Part shown: positions 48,077 to 61,964 of the stretch, piece after piece
Numbering within the stretch: position 1 is the stretch's first letter
How the letters are laid out: the number at the start of each line of letters is the position of its first letter
NCBI GenBank assembly: GCA_034509735.1
Contig: JACGWO010000003.1
Span: 41,462,873 to 41,526,872, forward strand
Length of the DNA: 64,000 nucleotides
From: Sesamum alatum
Lineage: Eukaryota > Streptophyta > Magnoliopsida > Lamiales > Pedaliaceae
Direction of reading: 5' to 3'
Notes under the pieces: model-generated
What the model saw: only the letters and a program-made list of their open reading frames with translations
Told to the model about the DNA's origin: nothing
The model's database searches: none
Translations under genes and position numbers: made by a program

Positions 48077-51000
48077 TCATTCTATGAGTTTGAGGAGGGC
48101 GACTATAAACAAAAGCATAGATACAACATTAACCTTGGACAGACTGAAAGCCGAAGAGATGTTGTGGGCTGCCACAGAATAAACATTTCCACTCGCTTCA
48201 TCTCTGATTTTGATGCTTGAAGAACCTGATATTGACAGCACAATATACAGTTATAAGTTGCATTGTCATGATAGATTCATAAGATTAAAGATCGATAACA
48301 ATTCAACTTTTTCCTGATTTGCTTTGTTTCTGTCATGCATCTTTGCAGTAGCACCGACTCGTAAAAAGATAGGAGGGATTTGCAAAAGTTTTAAAAACAT
48401 GAGAATGACGAAAAAGTTTCAGGAGAAAAATTTGGTCAAAACAGTAGAAGCAATGATTGGAAAACGTAAGCAATTGCCAAAAGGATATCAGCATCAACAG
48501 AGTTAAAAGCCGTGAACGAACCTCATACTCGACGTTTTTTATAATCTTATTTTACAGATGTTGCTATCGACATATTAAAAGATTGAATTCCTTCCTTTCC
48601 TTAATATTTGATGAGAAGTATATGGAAATCCAAAAGGAAACTGCAGACTAACTGAAATACAATGCATAAACGTTATGGAATAAACCAATTCTAGAAGACA
48701 AGGATAGAGTTATGAAAGTGAGTTGCTACTATAGAAGCAAGGCAACTATAAGCTATACTCACAGTTATACGGCGTCCATCCAATGGTCTGATTTTCGAGG
48801 TCATACAAAACAAGCTTGTCTTGTAATACTATATCTGCAAATACAAATAAACAGGAAAATGACAGCATCTGTCATTCTTGCTTGCTTTAGGAAATGAGTC
48901 ACCGGACTCGTCAGTTGATGTTTTAAAGTTCTCCAATGACTTCCCGCAATTTTCTTAAGTTAACAGTAAGAGAGCCAAAATACAATGGAAAAGCAACAAA
49001 AGAAAAGACAAAGTAAAAAAGATCATATTACCGTTCATAAATCCACTGTAAAGAAAATCAATTATTGTAAAAAAGTAAACAAATGAAAAATACCTCCCAA
49101 CAAAGTTATTTCCCTTCCATCCTTTGTCTGCATTCCGCTGTTCTGCCAGCCTATACAATATTCCGTATCCTGTAAAATTAAAGTTATTCCATATGAGTAT
49201 AGCTGGGATTCTTTCCAGGGACAAATAGAAACCAACTGAAGAAGTAAGATGGGGAATTTAATAACTTGGATACTTTCCATCTGAAGTGAAAGCACTTGTG
49301 CAACCAAATGGAACTTAGATCAGCAATGAAATATCCAACCAAATTAATCCAGTTTACTTACACGGACTTCAAACAGATAGTCGTGGGGATAGACTGCCAA
49401 AGGGAGCGAGTTCTCGAAATGAAAAGTTACAACTGGAAATGCATCATCAACACTGCAAAAATATATGAAATGCATAATTTTTTGGTTATTCGCGAACAAT
49501 GAAGATCATCAATAGGCAAACACGAAATACAGGTATATAAAAGCAAAAACACTGAAAAAGTAAATTAGTGTATATACGGTGCACATCTAATAAAGTAAAA
49601 GAGTAAAAAGTCTCTCAGATTCAGCCATTTAAGAACACAAATTAAATTCTAGCCCACAAACAATTATGAGCACCGCAAAGATCTTGAAAGTTTCTACCAT
49701 TCATCTCGAACCACAAGTAATAGAGCATGTATACGATTGAGTAAAATAATCCAAATGAACCATCCAAGTCATCCCCACAGAACAAGATGCATAACCTTAG
49801 CAGGCATATAAAATGTTTGAAAATTTGACCAAGAGTTTTTTACACGAGCCTTTGATACTACTAACCATTTTACCATGGTTGACACAAGAATATTAACAGC
49901 TAAACTATCAGAGACTTTACTTTGAACTATTATCAATAGTTGTTTATCAGTACTCCAGTTTTCTACCCAACTACAGTGACCATAATCTCTTCCGTCTAAC
50001 CATGCTTATAATTCACTCCAACAGCAGTTCAAGTGATTTATGGCCACATATTTGGAAATACTTAATGTCTAAAGATTTAATCAAAAAATACTTTCAAGAA
50101 ACCATGAAAGATTTTTCGATCACCTTATGGGATACAACAATAAGTCATAACCATCCATAAGAGATGAAAAACATATCTTTTCTTCCCAGACGATTAGAGT
50201 GGTGCAATGCCTGAAATGTCAATTCAAGCTATCGGTATCCTCATCAATGTACCATTTATTCATACGCCCCTACATGTGAATTAAATTATGAAAATGCAAA
50301 TTCCAATTTTTCGTACTAAACCCAATTCCACAATGCATAGATACTTTAGATGAATCAACATTTCCATCTCTGCTACAGAGTTTTTCTGTCACTTCCGGTT
50401 CTGGAACTATGAGATCTATAGAACAATTTTTACCTTCTGTGCATTAGAAAAACCTAAGAGGCACAAGCTTTAGTTAAGGTGCCCTTAGCTACATCCCAAA
50501 CTTATTCCTTTGGCCTTAACTTTTTCCCCAATTATATCTTCCATCCTAGCTTTCACTTTTTAAGTTCATGAAACAGCATGGTGGAGAAATACTGTATCAA
50601 TCAGTACCCAATTCAATGAAGATCTGAAGTCAACTTCTAGACTTATCCCCAATGAATCTGAAACAGATAATGAAAAGGCAACTAAAAATACATCATCAAA
50701 GGCACCAAGAGAAAGAACATTGATAGTGTAAATCTGACAATGTCAAGCATGATAATTGTTACTGATTGCCCTCTGAATTGGAGAAGTATTATATCAGTTA
50801 ACATACTATGACCGTTATCACAGTAAGGACCTTATCTCGTGCATGTCTGTGTGTGCTATAGAAACAGATATGTCACAAGCATGCACACAGAGACCTTGTC
50901 CCTTCATAGTAGCAAAACTTACTTCCCCCTGTACCAAAAACATTTGAACTGCCGCTCAACTACGTGAGTTTCCATTTTTTCTTGTTGTCCCGTCACCTAA

Positions 51001-54000
51001 AATGACAGACAAAAAGATGAACAAATAATCGAGGGGGAGGGAGAAGAAGAAGTAAGAAGCAAAACTAAGACAAATGTATGCCAAAATGAAACAATCAAGA
51101 AAACAATGTTAACCAAATGTTCATCCTAAGGATGACCCTGATTTTCTACACTTACCTTATTCATAAGCTGCTGATACACCTCAGATGGAAGATATGCCAA
51201 GGTTGTACCGCTGTCAATGATAGTCCCTCTACTGGATCCCGTGTCGAATGAATCCGTTGGAAGGTTTAGAAATTGACCACCTACCTCAATTGCCTTCAGG
51301 ACAACATTATAGTGTGGCCTATGATAAATATTTAAAAGAAAGGGGACGTTTAGTCTAATAAATATGTAGTGATCTCTGGAAAGTGTGTGTGAATATTCAT
51401 TTAGAATGTGTAATAAGAAAGTGCATTGAAAAGATTCTGATGGTTACTTTAAAATATGTTACAACTGACAGACATTGGCCCTAGGCTATTTGTAAGGAAT
51501 GTCCGAAGCTTTCGTCACTTTGATATTTTAGGGAATATGGTATCGTCAAGTGTCTTCAGTTAACATAAAAGTAATTACTAGATTTCTTGCCCTGTATCAT
51601 TGTAACAAGAGTCGATCTCAAAAGGAACACACATATCAAGAATCGAAGTTACGGATATACATATATAATTAATGGTAAGATTCTCCCATTATATGTTGCG
51701 GAACATATAATCTGAGAATAATTTCTGATGATTTTCTGACAATAACTCAACTAGCTATGTTAAATAACCAGTTCCAAATAACAGCCAGCAGTACACAAAC
51801 AGCAAAAGTAGAGAAACTGCAAATGTTTACTGCTAAATAACTCCAATTTTATCCAAGAAAGGACAAGTACAAACAAGTTCATATCACGTACTCATTTGGG
51901 ACCAGTGGTGTTCTAGTTACTTTTGGCTGCACTACTTCCCCAATAGCAAAAATTCCACCTCCCTTGTTGCCGTCCAAGCAATGTGAAAATATCTTTTTCA
52001 CCTTTCCAGACAATGCGAGTTGCGAAAGAATGGATGTATTTGCTTGTCCAAAACCAATTATTCCATCAACTGCCTCAGCAGAGGTACCTAATTCTCCAGA
52101 TTGTTTAGCTGAGCACCTGTCATATATGATAAAGATATAAGATATAGGAAAGGTAATAAGTAAATTGTTTCGGGAACTGAAAATTTAATGAAGTTATAAG
52201 AGAAGCTGAAGCAAGTCTCTTTATGAAACTGAACACATGGGACAAACAAGATCAAATATAAGAGTGAATGAGTCTAAGCAATCAAGAATCTCAATCACCC
52301 AATCACTATATCTGACGTATCAGAACAAAATCGCTAAGAAATTCATCTTTATTGACATGCCCCAGAAGTGAAATGCAAAAGAATGTAACAACATAATGTT
52401 AAGTACAAGCTTGCAAGAAGCCAAAAGCCATTCCACGTAATTTTGGAGTACAAGACACATAATGTAACTATTGCATACTCTAGGTAATCCGCCTCGCAGG
52501 AGAGCCTAAATGTCACACGAGAGGAAGCTTCTGACAAAGTTTGCCTTAACAAGATTGGTGTAAAAAGTGACTTCAAGTAAAGTTCCAACCTTTTCCATGG
52601 CAAAAGATAGGGACAGTGTTCATATCCAGTGACAAGGAACATATATTGCTTTAGCATTGCCATTGTTGAGAGATATGGATACACATGGTTTTCCAAGGGC
52701 ATGGAGTTCACCCGAGAACAAGCATTTCTCTCATGTCGTGACCATTGTTTAACTAAAAACAAGGCAAACATCCTACAACTATTTTTCAAGTGTGAGCGTG
52801 ACGGTGCATATCTCAATCTATGAAAACATTGCAATATCAGAAAACATATAACAAAGATATTCCCTTTGTTTGGTTTCATTTTCAATGTGTTTTTGAGACA
52901 CTGAGAAAACAAAACCAAACATAATATTACTCAAAACACCTTGATTGGGTGTTTTGGCACGTTCTCTTATATATACATACATTCACCTACAAATAAACAA
53001 TTATTATTATATATATATACATTTATAAAAATATATAAAAGAAACATGATTTGACAATGAATAGTATTTTTTGTCTCCTAATAAACAACACAATACATAT
53101 AAAAACAAATATTACTATATACATATATAAAAATATATAAAAGAGACATGATTTGACAATGAACAGTGTTTTTTGTCTCCCAATATATAACATAATACAT
53201 ACAATATATTTTTACACTATTTAAAATTAACTCCAAAAATAAATCCAAACATACACTGTATCTCTAACACACACTTATTTATCTCTATTTTTCTCTCTCT
53301 ATCTCCACAAATCAAAACAAAACAAACTAAAAACAAAACCAAACACTATGATTGAATCTCAATAAAAGTAGTTTTCCTTCTTATGCACAAAATATTAATA
53401 CCCAATAAATTGATTTAAAGATAAACTTCAATGCATAAAAGAACTTTAAATAGTCGCCAAAATTTGAGGTTCCTATTTATAGAAAATGTTTTTACAAGTC
53501 ATCAGTCATCATGCTTACGACATAAAAAATGTCAATAATTGTCATAGATTCAGGTATGATGATATATTCAGTGTACAGTCACCTAAAATTTGAATGTTAA
53601 CTCATTATGCCGCATAATTATAACTGGCGTGCTTGGCCCGCACCATGGTGCATGGCGCAAAAGGTGAGAGCCCAGCCGCATTTCCAAAAGATGACGCAGG
53701 GCTTTCACCGGTGCAGCCATGGAGCATGCCAGGGCGCCTTTTTCTGGTACGCCAAGCGAGCCATGGCGCACCTGGATGAAGCCCAGCTAGGCTGGGTTTG
53801 CTATGAAAAGAAAAAGAAGAAGAACAAAGTTCAAGACGTTAACAAATTAGCTTTTTTCTTGAAACTTTTGGCTTAAAGATTAAAACCTAACCTTGAACAT
53901 GCTGATTTTGGTAAAAATACTAACAGTATAAAAATAGGAATTATTTATGCAAATGCACCATGCTTCAAAATGGCACGCGCTGCTCCATCACCGAACGCCA

Positions 54001-57000
54001 TGGCTCCAGAGTGCCTTTACGCCATGCGCCTTTAACAACTATGTTATGTCGCCAATTGGACAATGTTTAGGTGTGTCATCTACTTATCGTGAGGATGGGC
54101 GAGCATGGCACATGCACATGCAAATGACAATACACTGATATAGAAGAAGCTAAACTAGTGGTCTGTCCATATGAGCCAGAGAAGAACCTATACATAGAGG
54201 GTTCCTTAAGCTCTATATTGAAACTGTTTGTGGTCCCTCTACGTTAGAGAATGGTCAATGGTGGATAAAAAAATGGAAGAAAGATTAAACCTTCACGTTC
54301 TAGACATACCAAACTCTAGCACATAGTTCAATTTGTTTGAGACGTATTTCATATCACCAGACGAGGTATTCATCCTTTCGTATGTTCCTCATCTACAAAT
54401 TTCCTTTTTTATTTTCTTTAATAAAAAGTAGATCAGATAAATGCATTTTTTACATAACAATTGAAATCGGAAATCAACATCAGGGCCCAGCTATCCAAAA
54501 AGGCAAACTGAAGCAGAGGATCACAAAATGCAACACAAGAAGGGGTGAACCAAGCGCTTGCGAGAAGGAAAAACCTAATCAATAAATCGTTGATATAGGA
54601 TATCCAACATTTTTGTATTTCCATATCCGGGGACCTCATGCAAATAAAAGGTCTAGGCAGTAGAGACGGATTTCAAAAGTAAGGCTTACAACCTCATACT
54701 TAACCAGGAATCTACGAATTTGGAAATTAAAAAAACTTTACTATAAAGAATTTGCTATAAATTTTCACATATAGGAAGTCATTATTCCGTCTGAAAATAT
54801 ATTTTCTTGTCTTCTATTCTCATTCTCTTCAACGAACAATCGTTTACTTCTATTCCATTCTATTTGATTCTGATTCTGATTTTGATTTTTTCACAGATAA
54901 GAGTTTATGTTGTTTCAAATATATTCCAGTACAAAGTAGGACAGAAGTTCTAACTTTTGGTTTACATAAAATTTCATGTCACAAATAGTCATTGGAATGA
55001 TCGTCTCTATTAGACAGTTACGTGCTACCACTAAACATAACCCGAAAGGTTCACGTGATTGTGTACTATGATACAAGGGCTCAGACACGATATGGTACAA
55101 ACATCGAACACGGCATTTCTAGAAAATTTTAGGACATGACATGACATGGGCACGGCTATCCAATAATTTTATGTATAAAAATATAGACACACGTATAATA
55201 CGTCTATCTATGTTTTTAATTGCTAACGAATTTGTAAATTACAGATACGGGTAAAATGAAAAGGACGATCTTGCAGTAATGGTGCTAGACTTCTATGAAT
55301 TTGATTCAGAGCCTATGATGTTGTTGAAAAAAAGAGTTCAACCTTTATTTATGAAAGAAAAAGGGATTTCAACAATTTAAGACAAATTCAATTAATTTTA
55401 TGTAGATTGTTAATTTTTTATAACCCTTAAAATGTATAAAATTAGAAAGGAAAATTAAAAAAAAAAAAAAAGGAAAGAAAAAGAAAAACAAAGTCCAAGA
55501 ACATGTTGGATTACTTCATCAACCACGTCAGACATGCATCAGCTATGTTGGTACCTTGTCCATCTCATGTTGGGATTTTTCTTTTTTATTTAATTTCCGC
55601 TCACGCCAGTGGCATATCAACGACATGCCTATGTTCGACAATATAAGAGGTGTGGAGTGTCGGTGTGTAATAGGTATATGTATTATGCTGTCAAGTGCCT
55701 AATCCAAATTGTTTTTTGAGGACTAATTCTATCAATGTAAAATCTCAATTTTAACACTTTGGCATCAGAGACAAGATAATACCACAGTTTACGTCATTTC
55801 TCGCATGAAAGATCCATGCTAATAACTAATGTATAAATAATATATCACTTGGATTCATGCACTAGAATTAAAACTCTGAGAGCATAAAGTAGACTCAGAT
55901 CAAACATGAATACCCACCCAAAAGTTATGGATCCGTTCATTGCTGATGTTTGAAGGTTGCCAGTGACTTGATCAAGTCTGAAGTAATCTCTGACAAAGTA
56001 CCCCTCAGTTCTGCTCCCGTCTCCATAAGTAACAGAATATTCGCAATTCATTCCAGCCTTGCAATCTGGATTTGGACGACCGAATGCAGCATCACAAAAA
56101 TCTTGATCACAAGAGATCATCTTTCCAGTGGATGAGGCCGTCAAGTCATACTGCTTCAGGGTTATCTGGTTCATTAAAACAAAACCATGTAGCAGTCATT
56201 CTAGATCCTCGACAAAACATGTTTGATAGGCGTGAATTGAATAATGAAAGCGCTAACTATACAATCTTAGCTCCAAAAAGGAAAAAAAGAGGGAAGAATG
56301 GAAATACATCAAGATCACTTTTTGTGGGACACCTCTCACAGTTGTGGCAATTCACCCATAAAATATCACTTCCTGTATCCACCTGGACATGGTAGTCAAC
56401 TGGAGGAGTCCCAATAGTGATTTTGGTATAATAAAGCCTGCATCAATTTGTCAAATAAACACTGAGATTCACAAACCAGGAGCTGTAGTGTAGAAACCAA
56501 GTACACTATTGGAAATGTTCTAATGGTTACGTGAGCAATCCTTTAACTCTAACAATATTTAGCTTGATAGTTACTCCAAGTAAAAATCAAATTTGTCAAA
56601 TAGTTTTTCTTTGTTCTTTACCTTTTCCAACACATAGCCAACATTTACATTAATCAACAATAGAAGCACTGCACAATTTGAAAATAGAAATAGAACAAAG
56701 GTATGTTTACAGCATAACAATCACGGCACCAACAGATCAAATGAAGAAAAAAAAAATACATGCTTTTAACTTCACCACAAGGTGCATGCAAGAGAAATAG
56801 CACTCTACATTCATCAACAACCTAATAAGGATAAGGAATGGACCTTAAATTCTTAACAGAAAGTTCATAAACAGAAATAAACCAAGAAAAAGAAGACTCT
56901 TTAACACCAAAGCAAGATACTAAATGTGGAAAAATTAAGTATATAGGATTTAATTAAGTTAACCTCTATAATTCCTCATCAATTAAACAGTGGATATTAC

Positions 57001-57407
57001 TTGACGGTCAAATTCAACATGTTCAAACACGAAAATAGTTGAATTTTGAAATGATTATAGCTAAAAACAGAATTGAAGTCCCCTGAACTCAAATTCCAAA
57101 TCCCAAAACACCAATCAAGCTTAAATGATCACAAACACATATATAGATCAAAGCAGTAATTAATCAATCCGGGTCAGACTTACGCGGCGGCAGTGGGTGA
57201 ACCATCACCGCCTAACTGAAAATCAACGGCGGCGAGCATTCTGCCATGGCGCTGGGAGTCGTGCGCCCTCAGAGCTTCCAAAGTCGCCGTTCCCTTTCCG
57301 TGGCCACCGTATCTGTGATGAACTTCAAAAACCACATTGGCATCCACATCGCAAATCAGCTGAAAAAAAAGCAAAAGCAAAAGCAAGCAACTCTTTCTGA
57401 AATCCAT
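48077..57407 (-). CDS. Aspartic protease, A1 family, A36/A39-like with C-terminal anchor
   Basis: Pepsin-like aspartic endopeptidase of the plant atypical group. Ten exons in gene order: 57184..57407, 56308..56437, 55918..56165, 51892..52116, 51156..51318, 50923..50996, 49362..49452, 49094..49169, 48763..48834, 48077..48225, giving 483 aa in one frame. Signal peptide at residues 1-24, then a prosegment. First catalytic motif DTGS at 95-98 (VQVDTGSDILWVNC), flap Tyr in YGDGS, second catalytic DSGT at 311-314 (IIDSGTTLAYLP). Paired cysteines (CHNCERC) are present. The C-terminal helix (VVSMLLFIVALLKLIE) after a Ser-rich stretch fits a GPI signal, as in Arabidopsis A36/A39, which act in pollen. 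The start is ATG at 57407; an earlier in-frame TTG is not a start. Intron 3 is 3.8 kb and repeat-laden. Confidence 0.94.
52866..53350. repeat. AT-rich repeat block in protease intron 3
   Basis: Two near-identical stretches of about 80 bp (around 53025-53105 and 53128-53205, sharing ACATGATTTGACAATGAA) lie between GTTTGGTTT-like and inverse AAACCAAAC-like ends, so this may be a MITE with an internal duplication. Confidence 0.5.
53583..54150. other. GC-rich CATGGCGC-containing island in protease intron 3
   Basis: GC content is far above the surroundings, with repeated CATGG/CATGGCGC/GCGCC words in both orientations, separated by AT-rich spacers. Short open frames occur, but none resembles a known protein. 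Probably a decayed repeat. Confidence 0.35.
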
Positions 57408-57753
57408 CTCCACCGCCAAGAATTACTTCGAAATGGGCAAATAGTGAGGAAATCAAAAGAAACCCGAGTAATATGAATTGAATGGAAGAAGACAAAGTTG
57501 GGTGGTTGAATAAATGTGAATATTTTGTCCGGTGTAGCAAATGGGTCGCTGAAAAAATGTGAGATTCTTGGAGGGCCGCCAAGAGGAAGGTGAATACGGC
57601 CAGGAAAGGTGAGCTAAAACGTGAGAGAGAATGAGAAAAGCACAGTAGAGAGAGAATGAACAAAAGCAAATGGGGTTTAAATTTAGTAAATTCCTATGGT
57701 ATGAGTTGTTTGAGTTCCTTGGACTCAACTTCAAATCTACGGAGAGAAAATGT

Positions 57754-57758
<5 letters not shown>

Positions 57759-57796
<38 letters not shown>
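57759..57796. repeat. (CT)n microsatellite
   Basis: About 19 CT units (GA on the protease coding strand), 350-390 nt upstream of the aspartic protease start codon. Confidence 0.85.
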
Positions 57797-57798
<2 letters not shown>

Positions 57799-58092
57799 CA
57801 GGCGTTTTGGCTGTAAAGAAGAAAGGAAGACGCTTTGTCCGTCTCTCTGACTTACATTCTCTGGTGATTGAGTCAGTGCAGACTGCAGAGACCCTCAACC
57901 TCAAAATCAAATCTTTTTCCAATTACTTTGCTCTCAATTTCTCTAAGTTTCATCTTTAAATGCAAATACATTCATTCCACATACCATATTTTATGCACCC
58001 AAATAGTATTCAATATAGTCCACATCAGATATAGTATTTACATAATAGTAATAAACAGTAATTTACAGCCACCTCTCGTTATGTTTGAAATA

Positions 58093-58824
58093 CAGTAGAG
58101 TTTTTATAAATTAATACTCGATAAATTAATAACTTTTCTAAAATAATATTTTTTTTTTATCCCGATTTGGTCCCAAGATCTAGATTAATAATTTCAATAA
58201 ATTATAAGATAATAATTTTTCGAAAGACCCTTATATAAATTTATGGTCCCTTCAATATTATACATTAATAATTCTATAACATTACAAATATAACTAGGAG
58301 AATTTAGTGAAATATGATTCTATTGTTGTTCGTTTTTTTAAAAATTTAAATCTAACTGTATTTCATCTCTAACTTTGCTTACTGCAACGAAAAATTGTGA
58401 AGAGTTGTTGGTGCTATAAGTGCTTCTTTCCGTGTAATTGGTAGCAAAAACATTGTATCATCTTCAATTTCATATTCAATAGGAGTTTCAACAACACTAG
58501 TTACAATTTCTTCTAAACTTTAGACCTCAGAACATGTATAATGTTCAGTCGAATAATCTAATAGGTGATTCTAACTAGTACTACGTACTACAATGAACTT
58601 TTTTTAAGGGGATGTATTATATTTATTAGTCACATTGTACATGAACATTGTTCAATTAGTCAATATAATGTATATGTTTTATTCAAGAAGAACAATATAA
58701 GTTTGTTGAACCAGAAAAAATCTCTTTGAATTAATAAATTATTAATTTATCGATTAATTAATACCTCTTTAAATTAATAAAATTGTCTGGTCCCGGCATT
58801 ATTAATTTATAGAGATTTTTATTG
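58093..58824. mobile_element. Pogo/Lemi1-like Tc1-mariner element
   Basis: The left end CAGTAGAGTTTTTATAAATT pairs with a right end that reads inward CAATAAAAATCTCTATAAAT; both continue into AATTAATA, the wording known from plant pogo-like MITEs (Emigrant/Lemi1). TA dinucleotides flank both ends (58091-58092, 58825-58826). Sub-terminal CGATAAATTAATAA and GGTCCC..ATTATTAATTT blocks are inverted. 732 bp, no intact transposase. Confidence 0.75.
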
Positions 58825-59235
58825 TAATTATAAATTTCTTTTCGTTGTTTAAAAAATTACAACTATCTCTGACTTTTACATTCACCTAAAAACGAGCATT
58901 TTCTGTTAGGTTTTCATCTAATTTTTATGGTTGACTAAATATCCATTTGGATTATAAAGTTATAGATTTACATCTATTTTAGAGTTTTTTTTTTAATTAT
59001 AGACTATTATTCTATATGTATTATTTATTTACCCACCCTCTTTTTTTCCACTTTTTCAAAAAAAAAATAATAAAAAAAAAATTCAGCAAGGGTACAATAG
59101 TATTTTTTACATCACCGTTTAGGGGCTAATTATTGTTTTTCATTTTGAGGGGTATTATAAATTTTTAAAAATCAAAAGAATATTTGTAATTATGTCAAAT
59201 TTTAAAAGAGATAATTATAATTTACCTTAGTAATA
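58825..59235. mobile_element. MITE family A, another copy
   Basis: The left arm (TTATAAATTTCTTTTCGTTG, TTTAAAAAATTACAA) and right arm (GTAATTATGTCAAATTTTAAAAGAG) match the family A element at 11822-12229. It lies directly against the pogo-like element. Confidence 0.5.
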
Positions 59236-60416
59236 ATACTCAAATATCCTAGATCTATGGAGTCTCTGGAATTCCTTTTTATTTTTCAAAAGATTATAAT
59301 CTTTTAAAAAATGGATTTATATGTAAAGTAACTTTAAATTATTCACAAAAGTGTAATCATTGTTGTTGATCCCTAAATTTGTTATTAGAATTATTTTAGT
59401 CCCTTATGTTCATTTCTCGACGATATCTCTAACCTTTAGTTTTTATCTCAAATTAGTTCTTCTGATTACTTTCTGGCAAAATATGTGACCGAATTTTTAT
59501 TTTTTGGAGGATAAAGTGGTTGGTTTATATTTTTTTTCTTTTTGTTTTTGCCCCTTGTATTTATAGCATTGTCAAATTAGTGAGAAATTTGGATAATGAT
59601 GTACAGAAAATCCAAAAAACACATAAATGTATGGCGATGTTTTTGCTGATAGCTTGTATAGTTATATTTGAGGTGTGGAACTAGAAATGTATACAGGGTA
59701 CTATGTAAGACTAACTGTTGTAACAAATGATATATGTGATGTAATGAAATTAACTTGTTTCAACTAAAACAATCTCTTCCCTCCTTAAAGTGCCAAGATT
59801 TGCCTCTTAAATGGTTGATTTTGTAAACTCATGTCTGGAAAAGAACTCTAATAAAAATGTGACTTTGGGATGAAAACACGTTCTTGGAGGTAGAATACGA
59901 CTTCGGCGTATTCTGGTATGTTTGTGTGTGTTTTGTATTGAAAAACACACGCAATATAGCATGGTCATCAACTCTCGATTTGAATGCAAAATGTGTCTGT
60001 CTGGAGAACACATACGTATCTTAAACACATGATCAGGGTGTGTTTAATTGTGTGTGTTTTTTTAAGAATGAATAATTAAAAATTATCCCTACAGACTAAA
60101 TGTGCCGATCATATAACTAGTTTCTAGTGAATATTTTCGTCGAAAAATGACTAAAAGAACCAATTTAAGATAAAAACTAGAATTTGAAAATACTAACATT
60201 AAAAAATTAACTTTAAGGACTAAAGTAATTCAAATCACAAATTTAAGGGACCAATTATAACATTTAATATTTACAAAAATATCAAGAACAATTAGAAGGT
60301 ATCTCGTCCCTTAGGAGACACCCCAACATTTGAACAGCCAACATTTTACAATTGAGATGTTAAGTCCGAAACCTGCTAAACATGCGGGTGTAAGTTGGGT
60401 GCATGTATGGGATAAA

Positions 60417-60420
<4 letters not shown>
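59236..60420. other. Intergenic DNA
   Basis: No gene recognised. Around 59390-59480 and 60110-60250 there are inverted-type phrases (TTAGTCCCTTATGTTC/GGACTAAAGTAATTC, TTCTCGACGATATC/ATTTTCGTCGAAAAATGAC) suggesting one more decayed foldback element. Confidence 0.35.

Positions 60421-60421
<1 letters not shown>

Positions 60422-60464
<43 letters not shown>
60422..60464. repeat. 43-nt poly(A) tract
   Basis: An uninterrupted run of 43 A. It could be a retroposon tail or a simple repeat; no retroposon body was identified beside it. Confidence 0.8.
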
Positions 60465-60465
<1 letters not shown>

Positions 60466-61964
60466 CACTCGTCCACTTAATTTTGAGGTATGAAGAAAAA
60501 TAACTATTCTTGGTGGTTCCATAAATATAAGTTGAAAATACAAATACTACTTGTTAATTATCTTATAATGAAAATGTGAAAAACTATTTCAAATACAAAC
60601 TACAAAGTACAAACACTCTTAATTTTAAATAGGAAAATTTGCTTTTTTGATCCATAAAGAATGGATTTGTTTTTCTTTTTAGTCCCAAAGTTTACGTGAT
60701 TTATTTTCTGATCCCCATTTTTAGAAAAAGTTGTCAAGTTAATCCCAACTTACATTTACCATCTATTTTTAACGGCATAAGCGGAGAAGCCCTTTACTCC
60801 AGTTGCCCGTGCGCCTCACGTGCTCATGGGTTAACTCTTGACAAGATTACTTAGCAAAAATCGACTGCTCTTTTTCCCTTTAAACCCAAAAAATTACTTG
60901 GCAAAAATCCAGCTTCCTAAATCCTTCAAGTATTGTCCCTCTGATTTGAAGAGAAGTACTAGAAATCACTTGAAGATAGAGAAATTTGAAGATAGGTCCA
61001 CAATGTCTTTACGGCCCAATCGTCTAATCGATTTTGGAAACACTAACTTCTGTATGTGTTGATTTTTTTATTTGAATTTTTTTATTTAAAGCTGTGATGT
61101 TTTTAGGGCTTTTTGTACTTTTACTTGTAAACAAGCTTGTAGGTTAATGTGTGGAATTTTGAGGGCTTCCATTTGATTTTTAATTATGGTGTTGATTTTT
61201 TTTATATTTGTTTTCGATTTATGTTGTAAAATGGAGGTTTTTGTTAGTCATTGTTGTCATCTGAGTGTGGTCTCTTGTGTTTTTTGTATTAATTATTGTG
61301 TTGTGCTCCTTAAAATGCTGGTTCTTTGTCTTCACATGTTAATATGTGTTTTGTATTTTTGCCTTTGTTCTGTTTTTAACTTAGTCATTTTATTTAATGC
61401 GTTTACTATTTATGTTTATTAAAGATAATACAAAATGATTATATATGCTCTCTGTGTTTTTTTTCTTTTTTTCTTTTTTCAGATGAACATGAATTTTGCT
61501 GAATTAATGATTGTTTTTGTTGGATGTATAGTTTTGAATAGGTAGGTGAAGTGTTTTTGGCCAAGAGTGGCTCCACGATGCTCAATACCCGAAACTAAAA
61601 CTACATTATAATTAGGTGAATGATGACATTGTTTTGGCAGTCAAACCTATTTTGTGTATTGAGCGTTATGCTCTCTTTTAAACTATTGAAATTAATGGTC
61701 TTTTGTTAAGTTATGCATTTTGCCGGTTGTGTTATCCTATTTACATTGGCTTTATATAGTGAAATTGCTAGAAAAATTGACAATGCACAGTGACTGAATA
61801 CAATTTTGCATCATATTAATAGCATTAATATGGAATATTACCACACTGCAATATTTCAGGTACAAAACTGGCATTCCAAGGTAGCAATGCCATATCGAAT
61901 TAACTACAATTTTAATACCTAGCTAAACATACAAATTTTACATACCTAGCAGCAACCTATTTCT
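60465..61964. other. Intergenic, T-rich DNA
   Basis: No secure gene. The + strand peptide near 61002-61060 (SLRPNRLIDFGNTNFCMC) faintly recalls the N-terminus of plant GRF zinc-finger proteins, but it is short and unsupported. Confidence 0.3.

Noticed and set aside
52349..52918. 189-codon open frame (-) inside protease intron 3
   Set aside because: No recognisable domain, lies wholly in an intron, and part overlaps the repeat block starting at 52866. Could be chance.
53583..54138. Two short frames in the GC-rich island
   Set aside because: Driven by repeated CATGGCGC words; no family resemblance and no splice or start support.
60838..61062. 74-codon plus-strand frame with a faint GRF-like ending
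   Set aside because: Similarity is limited to about 18 residues, there is no zinc-ligand set, and it is opposite in strand to the GRF remnant at 61965-62560.
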